A DNA stretch of 5,256 nucleotides, taken from contig JAEWWO010000162.1 in NCBI GenBank assembly GCA_023396345.1, forward strand, positions 1-5,256, given 5' to 3'. Both the position numbers and the translations under genes were made by a program. This document shows, one piece after another, positions 1 to 5,241 of this stretch; positions within the stretch are counted from its first letter, which is position 1; every line of letters starts with the position of its first letter. The notes below the pieces were generated by a model, which searched no databases, was not told the DNA's origin, and saw only the letters and a list, made by a program, of their open reading frames with translations. Origin of the DNA: Bacteroidota bacterium (GTDB taxonomy: Bacteria > Bacteroidota > Bacteroidia > Chitinophagales > Chitinophagaceae).

Positions 1-647
1 TTGGTATGTGTTTTTTGCTGAGCAATAATTTCATCTTCACTCATTTTATCAAGCTCATCGGCAGAGATGTTGTCTTCATCGCTTTTTAAAAGCTGTAAGA
101 ATTTTTCAGATATCTGCGGAACTTCAGCTTCTGCTGTATTTTCATTTTCGGTATCTGTATTCTTTGGTGCAGCAGGTTTTGGTTGCTGAATTTTGGGCGA
201 AGTTTCCGTTTTTGTCTCTTCTGCTTTTTGCTCTTTTTCTATCTTGTTATCTTTTTCAACAGAAGTAGAAGTGGCTTTGGCTACCGCTTTTTTTATAGGT
301 TTTCTTTTGCGTGGTTTTTTGTCGGCAGCATCAGCTTCCTCTTTGTCTTTGGTTGCAGTTGCTTTTTCTTCTTTTACGGGTTCCTTTTCATTGGCTTCTT
401 CCGTATGCGTTTCTACAAATGCTTCTTCTGTAGTGTTGCCGGTAGTGGCTTTAACTGTTTTTCTTTTCTTTGGTTTAGTTTCTTTTTTTTCAGCACCGGG
501 TCCGCTTTCCTGAATGGCTTGTTTATCTAATATCTGATAAATAAGTTCTTGTTTGTCTACATTTTTCTTTACAGAAATTTTAAGACCCTCGGCAACGTCT
601 ATTAGTTCAGGAACTAACATATCGTTAAGTTGTAGGATGTCGTACAT
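1..647 (-). CDS. rho: Transcription termination factor Rho, N-terminal part (cut by window edge)
   Basis: Rho is the hexameric RNA-dependent ATPase that terminates transcription; only its first 215 residues are here. Read on the minus strand, the protein begins MYDILQLNDMLVPELIDVAE and continues to about residue 45 as a Rho_N (SAP-like) domain, a start I recognise from Bacteroidota Rho proteins. Residues about 47-175 are low-complexity, rich in Lys, Glu, Ala and Thr, with two basic clusters of the form KPxKRK (58-63 and 111-116) set in acidic sequence. Such an inserted disordered segment is known in Bacteroidota Rho. Residues 177-215 look more ordered and acidic. The OB-fold RNA-binding and RecA-like ATPase domains would lie beyond position 1. 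The ATG at 647-645 is the first start after an in-frame TAA at 656-654; Met10 is a less likely alternative. There is no Shine-Dalgarno sequence. rho is divergent from rnhA. Identity rests on the N-terminus alone. Confidence 0.9.
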   Translation of the reverse strand, partial: MYDILQLNDMLVPELIDVAEGLKISVKKNVDKQELIYQILDKQAIQESGPGAEKKETKPKKRKTVKATTGNTTEEAFVETHTEEANEKEPVKEEKATATKDKEEADAADKKPRKRKPIKKAVAKATSTSVEKDNKIEKEQKAEETKTETSPKIQQPKPAAPKNTDTENENTAEAEVPQISEKFLQLLKSDEDNISADELDKMSEDEIIAQQKTHT

Positions 648-820
648 AAATCTTTACGTGATTGTTTTGTTTGATTGATTCATCAAATTCATTCCGTACT
701 GTTATCGGAATTTTCTTTTAAGTAAGATGATAAATTTTAATAAAAATTGATTTGATATTTTTTGAGAAAACAAGGAGTTGTAAGCGCAGCTTTTTCTAAT
801 TTGATAATAGAAAATCTTTG

Positions 821-861
821 TTTTCGAATGCAATATTACACTATTTTTTACATTTCGAAAA
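821..861. repeat. Imperfect inverted repeat in the rho-rnhA spacer
   Basis: The left arm TTTTCGAATG (821-830) pairs with the right arm CATTTCGAAAA (851-861), with a single bulged A on the right arm and a 20-base spacer. Each arm contains TTCGAA, itself a palindrome. It could be an operator or a stem-loop in a leader transcript. No regulator is identifiable from the sequence. Confidence 0.4.
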
Positions 862-939
862 AAATTATTTTCAACATTTATTCCAATTTTAAATGTGAGG
901 GAGAAAATATTCTTCACAAAGGTTCATTTTTGGGGAATG

Positions 940-967
940 TTTAATTTGTAATCTGCAATTTGCAATT
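940..967. repeat. Heptamer tandem repeat just upstream of rnhA
   Basis: Four consecutive 7-base units can be read: TTTAATT, TGTAATC, TGCAATT, TGCAATT. The last two are identical, the second differs from them at two positions and the first at two. The array ends 15 bases before the rnhA ATG. A further partial copy (CAATT, 971-975) follows out of register. Confidence 0.5.
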
Positions 968-982
968 AATCAATTATTTTTG

Positions 983-1468
983 ATGCCTATGCCGGTTATT
1001 ACTATTTATACAGACGGAGCTTCAAGAGGCAATCCCGGAAAGGGGGGGTATGGTATTGTGATGATGTATGGAAAGCATTATAAAGAATTATCTGCCGGTT
1101 ACAGATTTACTACAAACAACCGCATGGAATTGCTTTCTGTAATTAAAGCGTTGGAAGCTTTAAAAAGAAACACAGATGAAATACATATTTATACCGATTC
1201 GCAATATGTGGTAAATGCCATAGAAAAAGGCTGGCTGAAAAAATGGATTGCTACCAATTTTAAAGGCGGTAAAAAAAATAAAGATCTATGGATGAAATAT
1301 CATCAGTTGTCAAAAAGTTTTAATCTTAAATTTTTTTGGGTTAAAGGTCATGCTGATAATGTACACAATAACCGATGTGATGTATTGGCAACAACTGCTG
1401 CTGACGGTGGAAGTCTTTTAATTGATGAAGTTTTTGAACAGCTTCAGCAGGATAATACCTTATTATAA
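983..1468 (+). CDS. rnhA: Ribonuclease HI
   Basis: This cytoplasmic enzyme cleaves the RNA strand of RNA-DNA hybrids, removing R-loops and primer remnants. From the ATG at 983 the protein has 161 residues, close to the usual bacterial length of about 155. All active-site residues are visible: Asp11 in YTDGASRGNPG, Glu49 in NNRMEL, Asp72 in YTDSQYV, His123 in VKGHAD and Asp133 in NNRCDVLA. These correspond to D10, E48, D70, H124 and D134 of the E. coli enzyme. The central basic handle (GWLKKW, then NFKGGKKNKDLW, about 83-103) is also present, so it is the full type 1 form. A TTG at 980 and an ATG at 989 are alternative starts; I prefer 983 because the first core strand (VITIYTDG) begins at residue 5. 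There is no Shine-Dalgarno sequence. The 3' end overlaps the convergent DUF4112 gene by 6 bases. Confidence 0.96.
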   Translation: MPMPVITIYTDGASRGNPGKGGYGIVMMYGKHYKELSAGYRFTTNNRMELLSVIKALEALKRNTDEIHIYTDSQYVVNAIEKGWLKKWIATNFKGGKKNKDLWMKYHQLSKSFNLKFFWVKGHADNVHNNRCDVLATTAADGGSLLIDEVFEQLQQDNTLL

Positions 1469-1972
1469 GTTCATCTCATTCAGTCCGGTAAATATCCATC
1501 TTAAAATCTGCCACGACAACCAGAATACGCCTATCATTATTACAAGCAGTATAATTATAAACACCATTATATATGGTTTGGCACTTCCGGTATTTTTTCC
1601 CTCTGCATAATGGTCTCGGAGCAGCTTTACATTTCGTTTGTTTGCTTTATAACCAAAGTCGAATATCCAGCCTAAGAAAGGAATAGCCCCTACCAATGCG
1701 TCTAATGTTGCATTGCCCACCATTTTCATGGCTACTTTGCCCGATGCGCCATGTTTCATCATTGTTATAATCAGAAGTAGTGACATACCATATGTGGCTA
1801 TATCTCCTGCATAGGGTATAAAATTCAGCAAAGGGTCTATACCAAATTTATACCCGCCTACAGAAAACTGTTCGTCCATAAGTTTAGACATACGGTTCAC
1901 CCATTTTAGTTTTTTGTCAGTATCTATAGAGTCTGTCTTTTCTGTATTCTTGTGATTATTTTCTTTTTTCAT
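1463..1972 (-). CDS. DUF4112 family membrane protein
   Basis: A 169-residue protein matching the DUF4112 pattern: FGIDPLLNFIPYAGD (43-57), a hydrophobic stretch (about 58-72), then NATLDALVGAIPFLGWIFD (87-105) and KANKRNVKLL (109-118). The paired 'D-x-L-x-G-x-I-P-x-x-G-D/W' blocks are the family hallmark. The first 20 residues are hydrophilic and probably disordered. A strong hydrophobic segment at about 134-161 is a C-terminal transmembrane helix, and the 58-72 stretch may be a second membrane or re-entrant segment. Function is unknown for the family; an inner-membrane location is inferred. The gene stands alone, divergent from the secreted-protein pair and convergent with rnhA, whose stop it overlaps. 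No terminator can be seen at its 3' end, so readthrough antisense into rnhA is possible. Confidence 0.88.
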   Translation of the reverse strand: MKKENNHKNTEKTDSIDTDKKLKWVNRMSKLMDEQFSVGGYKFGIDPLLNFIPYAGDIATYGMSLLLIITMMKHGASGKVAMKMVGNATLDALVGAIPFLGWIFDFGYKANKRNVKLLRDHYAEGKNTGSAKPYIMVFIIILLVIMIGVFWLSWQILRWIFTGLNEMNL

Positions 1973-2017
1973 CTTAATTATAACATTGATAATATAAAAT
2001 TACATGCCAAACTATTG

Positions 2018-2044
2018 ATATGTTAATATTATTTAATATGTTAA
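2018..2044. repeat. Direct repeat in the divergent promoter region
   Basis: The 9-base sequence ATATGTTAA occurs at 2018-2026 and again at 2036-2044, 18 bases apart. The pair lies just inside the leader of the DUF4112 gene, a place where a repressor could bind. In AT-rich DNA such a repeat can arise by chance, so a regulatory role is only a possibility. Confidence 0.3.
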
Positions 2045-2054
2045 GGGTGATATT

Positions 2055-2062
2055 CAAATGTA
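2055..2062 (-). promoter_or_regulatory. Candidate -7 box for the DUF4112 gene
   Basis: On the minus strand this reads TACATTTG, an exact match to the Bacteroidota -7 consensus TAnnTTTG. No TTG lies at the ideal distance; a TTA (minus strand, 2080-2082) is 17 bases upstream. Transcription would begin around 2048, leaving a leader of about 75 bases before the ATG at 1972. The weak -33 element keeps this tentative. Confidence 0.4.
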
Positions 2063-2069
2063 AAATTAA

Positions 2070-2100
2070 TTAGCTTAAATAAATGTTTTTAGTATCTTTG
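2070..2100 (+). promoter_or_regulatory. Bacteroidota-type promoter for the secreted-protein pair
   Basis: The -7 box TATCTTTG (2093-2100) matches TAnnTTTG exactly. A TTA at 2070-2072, one base off the -33 TTG, sits 20 bases upstream, within the usual spacing. Transcription would start around 2107, giving a leader of about 57 bases to the ATG at 2164. It overlaps the opposing candidate promoter, so the two directions may compete. Confidence 0.6.
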
Positions 2101-2163
2101 CCTGCCATAAATTCTGTTATTTAAGTTGCATATGCTCTCCGAAAATTAAATCATTAAAACTTT

Positions 2164-2814
2164 ATGAGCAAACATATACTAATCTTCTTTTTTACTTATA
2201 CATTCTCAATTCTTTCTGTTAATAAACTTTCTGCTCAGAAAATAGCCATTGAGACATTAAATAATTTTGACTTCCAATTAGGGTTAGCTGATCAAAAGCT
2301 TAGTGGTTTTAGTACTTTTGGCTTTGCGGGTTCTGAAATTATTTATCCTGATTTATGGATGAGCATAGATATTGATAATTCCACTTTTGACACTTCTTTA
2401 GATTCAAGAGATTTTATCATTAATATATATGAAATATCAAAAGTTGCAACCAATGGAACTACTTTCGGATTTCGTATTCAGAAACCTTTGGCATATGATA
2501 TTTCGGTTCCTGCCTTAACCATAAATTCTAATAATCAGAATGGGATTTCCGGAATATCAGATGTATTAGGAGGAATAGAAAATAATAATGGTAGTTTTAT
2601 GTTTAGAGAAACAGAATCTTTTATTTACATCTTATCAAAAGATGGAGTAATGATTCCCGCAGAAGGTCATTATAAAGTAGGATTAAGTATTAATAGAAAA
2701 ACTAATATAGCTGTAGGAACTAAGCAGAAGATAGACATAGTTTTAACTCCTACGGCTAATGAATTAAACTTTAAAAATAATAATGCTCGTTTAAGCTTAA
2801 GCACGGTTTTATAG
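2164..2814 (+). CDS. Small secreted protein of unknown function, first gene of a secreted pair
   Basis: I do not recognise this 216-residue protein as a named family. Residues 1-24 are a signal peptide, with cleavage expected at LSA|QK. The mature part is rich in Asn, Ser, Thr and Ile and looks like an all-beta, Ig-like domain. The stretches TTFGFRIQKPLAYDISVP (99-116), NNNGSFMFRETESF (140-153) and a closing 'hydrophobic-P-T-A-N-E-L-x-x-x-N-N' element (193-207) recall repeat units of large Bacteroidota surface proteins; that resemblance is from memory. There is no lipobox Cys and no type IX C-terminal sorting domain, so it probably stays in the periplasm, or leaves with help from its partner. 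The ATG is the first after an in-frame TAA at 2155-2157. GC is about 30% (counted over 2221-2700), lower than in the next gene. The partner starts 27 bases downstream, with no terminator between. Confidence 0.8.
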   Translation: MSKHILIFFFTYTFSILSVNKLSAQKIAIETLNNFDFQLGLADQKLSGFSTFGFAGSEIIYPDLWMSIDIDNSTFDTSLDSRDFIINIYEISKVATNGTTFGFRIQKPLAYDISVPALTINSNNQNGISGISDVLGGIENNNGSFMFRETESFIYILSKDGVMIPAEGHYKVGLSINRKTNIAVGTKQKIDIVLTPTANELNFKNNNARLSLSTVL

Positions 2815-2841
2815 AATTATTTCACGATTAAATATTAAATA

Positions 2842-3819
2842 ATGAGAAAATTTTTAGTTTTATTAATTGCAGTCATTATATCTTCGAATAGTTTTAGTCA
2901 GGATGTAGGATTGGCTATCAGTAGTCAACCTCCTTCTATAGCTGTCAATCAGGTTGGAAAGGTAATTTTACAATTAATGAATTTAGAAGTTCAACCAATA
3001 GCAGTTCCTTCTGACAAATTACGTCCGTTTGTCTCCTTTCCTAATAATGTAAGAGTAGATAGCGCTCATTTACCTGAAGGTTGGTCAATAATAGCTAATG
3101 ATGGTCAAACAATTCGTTTTGGTAATACAACTGACGGTCCCACATTTTTGCCAGATGCTACTCCCAGAGTAATTGAGATTTTTATCACAGGCGTTAGTAT
3201 AGGTCCGGCGCAGTTGATACAAGCTAATTTGGCTTATAATGGGGCATATGGTGCCAATGGTTACCCTGATGATGTTGATAATAATGATCCGACTACTACA
3301 ATACAAACAACAGCTGCCTTACCTGTCTTTTATGCTCAGGAATTAAAAGGCGTAAAAGCTGGTAATGTAGTAGAATTAAGCTGGAAGACCGGCGTTGAAA
3401 CAAACAACAAAGGCTTTGCTGTACAAAAGAGCACCGACAATGGCGCTACTTATACTTCTGTAGCATTTGTAGAAGGTAAAGGTTCTAATTCATCATACAG
3501 CTATACTGATAACAGTCCTGTAAGTGGTGTAAATCAGTACAGACTGGAGCAATTGGATTTAGACGGAAAGAAATCGTTGAGCAATGTGGTATCAGTAAAT
3601 TTTGATGGCGTAAGCGGTTTAAGCGTATATCCCAATCCTGCTACCAGCCAGATTACAGTAAAATCTCAGGGTTTGGTACAGATTTATGATTTAAGCGGCA
3701 AGCTGGTATTGACACAGCAGGCAGTTAATGGTGCAGCAGTAATAAACATCAGCAAGCTGGCAAAGGGCACTTATGTAGTTAAGTCCGGCAGTGCCAATGC
3801 TAAGTTTATCAAGCTGTAA
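2842..3819 (+). CDS. Secreted protein with type IX secretion (type A) C-terminal sorting domain
   Basis: A 325-residue exported protein in three parts. Residues 1-19 are a signal peptide (SFS|QD). Residues 21 to about 155 form a beta-rich, DUF11/CARDB-like segment starting DVGLAISSQPPSIAVNQVG and ending in an Asp/Asn-rich tail (YPDDVDNNDPTTTI, 141-154). Residues 160-254 (LPVFYAQELKG ... NNKGFAVQKSTDNG ... YRLEQLDLDGKKSLSNVVSV) are the FN3-like linker module common before sorting tails. Residues 260-325 are a T9SS type A sorting domain: YPNP at 263-266, VQIYDLSGKLV at 279-289, ISKLAKGTYVVK at 303-314 and a C-terminal KFIKL. Cargo with this tail crosses the outer membrane through the PorU/PorV/SprA-type machinery, and the tail is usually removed as the protein is attached to the surface or released. 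The front domain is probably binding or structural rather than enzymatic; I see no catalytic motif. The ATG follows an in-frame TAA at 2836-2838. Confidence 0.93.
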   Translation: MRKFLVLLIAVIISSNSFSQDVGLAISSQPPSIAVNQVGKVILQLMNLEVQPIAVPSDKLRPFVSFPNNVRVDSAHLPEGWSIIANDGQTIRFGNTTDGPTFLPDATPRVIEIFITGVSIGPAQLIQANLAYNGAYGANGYPDDVDNNDPTTTIQTTAALPVFYAQELKGVKAGNVVELSWKTGVETNNKGFAVQKSTDNGATYTSVAFVEGKGSNSSYSYTDNSPVSGVNQYRLEQLDLDGKKSLSNVVSVNFDGVSGLSVYPNPATSQITVKSQGLVQIYDLSGKLVLTQQAVNGAAVINISKLAKGTYVVKSGSANAKFIKL

Positions 3820-3843
3820 GCTTCAGAGAAACAGAGAGCTAAT

Positions 3844-3862
3844 TGCTTAAATTAATTAAGCA
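3844..3862 (+). repeat. Small hairpin ahead of the terminator
   Basis: TGCTTAA (3844-3850) and TTAAGCA (3856-3862) form a perfect 7-bp inverted repeat around a 5-base loop, 24 bases after the stop of the T9SS cargo gene. It has no T-tract, so it is not a terminator by itself. It might protect the mRNA 3' end, or be chance in AT-rich sequence. Confidence 0.45.
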
Positions 3863-3872
3863 TAAATTATAC

Positions 3873-3910
3873 AAAGAGTCACCAATAAAACGGTGACTCT
3901 TTTTTGTTTT
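3873..3910 (+). terminator. Intrinsic terminator of the secreted-protein pair
   Basis: AAAGAGTCACC (3873-3883) pairs perfectly with GGTGACTCTTT (3892-3902): an 11-bp stem with an 8-base loop, followed by a T-rich run to 3910. It lies 53 bases after the stop at 3819 and points in the direction of the pair, so it closes that transcript before the acyltransferase gene. Confidence 0.9.
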
Positions 3911-3958
3911 CTAAAAGATTTATTCGGTTTTAGATGAATATATCTTACTTTTAGAAAA
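3907..3958. repeat. Perfect 11-bp inverted repeat upstream of the acyltransferase gene
   Basis: TTTTCTAAAAG (3907-3917) and CTTTTAGAAAA (3948-3958) are exact reverse complements, separated by 30 bases. TTTTAGA also occurs in the spacer (3928-3934), 21 bases, or two helical turns, from its copy at 3949-3955. The right arm overlaps TACTTTTA (3946-3953), a one-mismatch -7 box, so the repeat could be an operator for the downstream gene. The left arm shares the T-run of the preceding terminator. Confidence 0.5.
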
Positions 3959-3987
3959 TTTTACTAAGCACGCATTTTTTATAAACT

Positions 3988-4923
3988 ATGGGATACAGGT
4001 TACTGAAAATTATAGTAAGAATAGCTTTACACTGGTATATTGGAGGAAACAGAAAAATTAACTTGTCTAAGGCTGTTTATAAAGATCCTTCATTAGTGAT
4101 AGCCAATCATCCCAATTCTTTTTTCGATGCATTATTGATTCAGGTTTACAGCAAAGACGTGATGCATTTTCTTGTGAGAGGAGATATATTTAAACATCCA
4201 CTGGCTAACAAAGCATTAAGAAGTTTGCATATGCTTCCTATTTATAAAAAACGTGATGTAGATGATTTTATTCAGGCAAATGAATCTACTTTTTATGAGT
4301 GTGTAAATTTACTGAAAACAGGAAACCATGTATTGATTTTTCCTGAAGGTAAATCCTATAACGACTGGGAATTGCATTCTTTCATGAAAGGAGGAATGAA
4401 TAAGATTCTGGAGAAAGCTGCAGAGGAAAATATTTTCCCGCTGATTCAGCCATTTATCATCAGTTATAGTTCTTACAAATATGTACCTAAAGGAATTACA
4501 TTAGAGACATACAATGGGGTAGACAGTGAATTATATTTCGAAGAAGGAAAATTAAAAATGCTAACACTGATGAACGATTTATACGATCAGTTAAAAGACA
4601 AAATTATTTCTCCTCAAAAACAGAATTATTCTAAAAATTCTTTAATAAAAATCTTATTATCTCTCCCGGCTTTATTAGGTTACGTTACGCAGTATTGGTA
4701 TTATAAGCTGTGGGAAACGTGGGTGAGAAAGAAAACAAAAGGAACCATTTTTTTTGATTCTATAATGTTTGGAGCATTATTTATTACCTACCCTTTTTTT
4801 GTGTTGATAGTGAGTTTGCTAATAGGTTCTTTTACAAATTATCAATGGGGATGGGTCTCATTTTTTTTAATGCCTTTTACAACATTGTGTATGTGTAAGT
4901 TTGCAAAGATTAAAAAAGGATAG
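3988..4923 (+). CDS. Membrane acyltransferase, PlsC/GPAT (LPLAT) superfamily
   Basis: This 311-residue enzyme probably transfers an acyl chain to glycerol-3-phosphate or lysophosphatidate during phospholipid synthesis at the inner membrane. Visible motifs are the catalytic block NHPNSFFDALL (40-50, His41 and Asp47), LPIYKKRD (83-90, motif II) and FPEGKS (118-123, motif III). Five residues separate His and Asp (HPNSFFD), not the four of classical PlsC (HxxxxD). From memory, this spacing fits the branch that includes the yeast glycerol-3-phosphate acyltransferases Gpt2/Sct1, so the exact acceptor is open and I give no gene symbol. The C-terminal third has hydrophobic segments at about 219-236, 257-281 and 286-303, an extension absent from short PlsC proteins of about 240 residues. 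The ATG is the first after an in-frame TAA at 3982-3984. The gene lies between two terminators and is probably transcribed alone. Confidence 0.88.
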   Translation: MGYRLLKIIVRIALHWYIGGNRKINLSKAVYKDPSLVIANHPNSFFDALLIQVYSKDVMHFLVRGDIFKHPLANKALRSLHMLPIYKKRDVDDFIQANESTFYECVNLLKTGNHVLIFPEGKSYNDWELHSFMKGGMNKILEKAAEENIFPLIQPFIISYSSYKYVPKGITLETYNGVDSELYFEEGKLKMLTLMNDLYDQLKDKIISPQKQNYSKNSLIKILLSLPALLGYVTQYWYYKLWETWVRKKTKGTIFFDSIMFGALFITYPFFVLIVSLLIGSFTNYQWGWVSFFLMPFTTLCMCKFAKIKKG

Positions 4924-4936
4924 TGCTAAAATAGTG

Positions 4937-4980
4937 AGAGGCCGGCTAAGAAGTTAGCTGGCCTCTGCTTTATAGTTTTA
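4937..4980 (+). terminator. Hairpin terminator of the acyltransferase gene
   Basis: AGAGGCCGGCTAA (4937-4949) pairs with TTAGCTGGCCTCT (4954-4966) in a 13-bp stem with one G-U wobble and a 4-base GAAG loop, starting 14 bases after the stop codon. The following sequence, GCTTTATAGTTTTA, is only moderately T-rich and begins with GC, so termination may be incomplete. The stem is almost symmetric and could also form on the other strand, but no gene approaches from that side in this window. Confidence 0.75.
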
Positions 4981-5006
4981 TGATGCTTAAATGTAAATCG
5001 CATCAT
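4980..5006. repeat. Inverted repeat downstream of the acyltransferase terminator
   Basis: ATGATGC (4980-4986) and GCATCAT (5000-5006) are perfect reverse complements around a 13-base spacer. With no T-tract, and about 236 bases from the next ATG, it looks more like a possible protein-binding site than a terminator. A chance origin cannot be excluded. Confidence 0.35.
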
Positions 5007-5182
5007 TTAATTCAGTTAAAAATATTTTTCAAAAATTATTTTTTAGCAATTGCATAATTAACATGCGAAATATATTTCTAACTAAATCGGACACTAAATT
5101 AGTACCTTTTATCTACAATAATTATGCTGATTATTTTTTTAACAAGAAAATAAAAATCGTTGTAATCATATGATAATATTGG

Positions 5183-5213
5183 TTAGTATTTATTTGATAA
5201 TAGTATATCTTTC
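5183..5213 (+). promoter_or_regulatory. Candidate promoter for the gene starting at 5242
   Basis: TATCTTTC (5206-5213) differs from TAnnTTTG only at the last base. A TTA at 5183-5185 lies 20 bases upstream as a weak -33 element. The implied transcript would have a leader of roughly 20 bases to the ATG at 5242. Confidence 0.35.
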
Positions 5214-5241
5214 ATATATTTACAACAATTAAAACAACACA

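Larger units (their letters stand above)
648..982. other. Divergent intergenic region between rho and rnhA
   Basis: This 335-base AT-rich spacer must carry the promoters of both rho (leftward) and rnhA (rightward). I found no exact TAnnTTTG -7 box with a suitably placed -33 TTG on either strand; the nearest are one-mismatch boxes such as AATCTTTG at 813-820. It contains an imperfect inverted repeat (821-861) and a heptamer tandem repeat (940-967), listed separately. Two short open frames here (762-944 plus, 702-917 minus) overlap each other on opposite strands and show no recognisable domain, so I do not call them genes. Confidence 0.6.
4924..5241. other. AT-rich intergenic region before the gene at the right edge
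   Basis: Besides the terminator at its left end, this 318-base stretch holds a perfect 7-bp inverted repeat (ATGATGC at 4980-4986, GCATCAT at 5000-5006), a 12-bp AT palindrome (AAAAATATTTTT, 5018-5029), a direct repeat of TGATAATA (5171-5178 and 5195-5202) and a one-mismatch promoter box near 5206. I see no open frame with recognisable protein character and no RNA gene. Confidence 0.55.

Noticed and set aside
183..530. Two overlapping plus-strand open frames (183-530 and 193-513), rich in Phe/Ser and Ala/Ser/Val
   Set aside because: They are antisense shadows of the low-complexity Lys/Glu/Ala/Thr segment of rho on the minus strand, which gives long stop-free frames on the other strand.
702..944. 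Two small open frames on opposite strands in the rho-rnhA spacer (702-917 minus, 762-944 plus)
   Set aside because: They overlap each other, have AT-driven composition (Phe, Ile, Lys, Asn), no domain, no convincing start region, and cover the putative promoter region.
980..982. TTG as the start codon of rnhA
   Set aside because: An ATG follows directly at 983 and the family core starts a few residues later, so the rare start is not needed.
1422..1610. Plus-strand open frame of 62 codons
   Set aside because: It lies over the 3' end of rnhA and antisense to the DUF4112 gene, both of which have clear family matches.
2128..2135. GCATATGC palindrome in the leader of the gene at 2164
   Set aside because: An 8-base palindrome is short, does not extend, and is expected by chance at this length; no further evidence of a site.
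3085..3306. Minus-strand open frame of 73 codons
   Set aside because: It is antisense to the well-supported T9SS cargo gene and shows no family features.
5117..5137. AATAAT/ATTATT inverted repeat followed by a T-run, resembling a terminator
   Set aside because: The stem is six A-T pairs only, too weak to terminate transcription, and no gene ends nearby.
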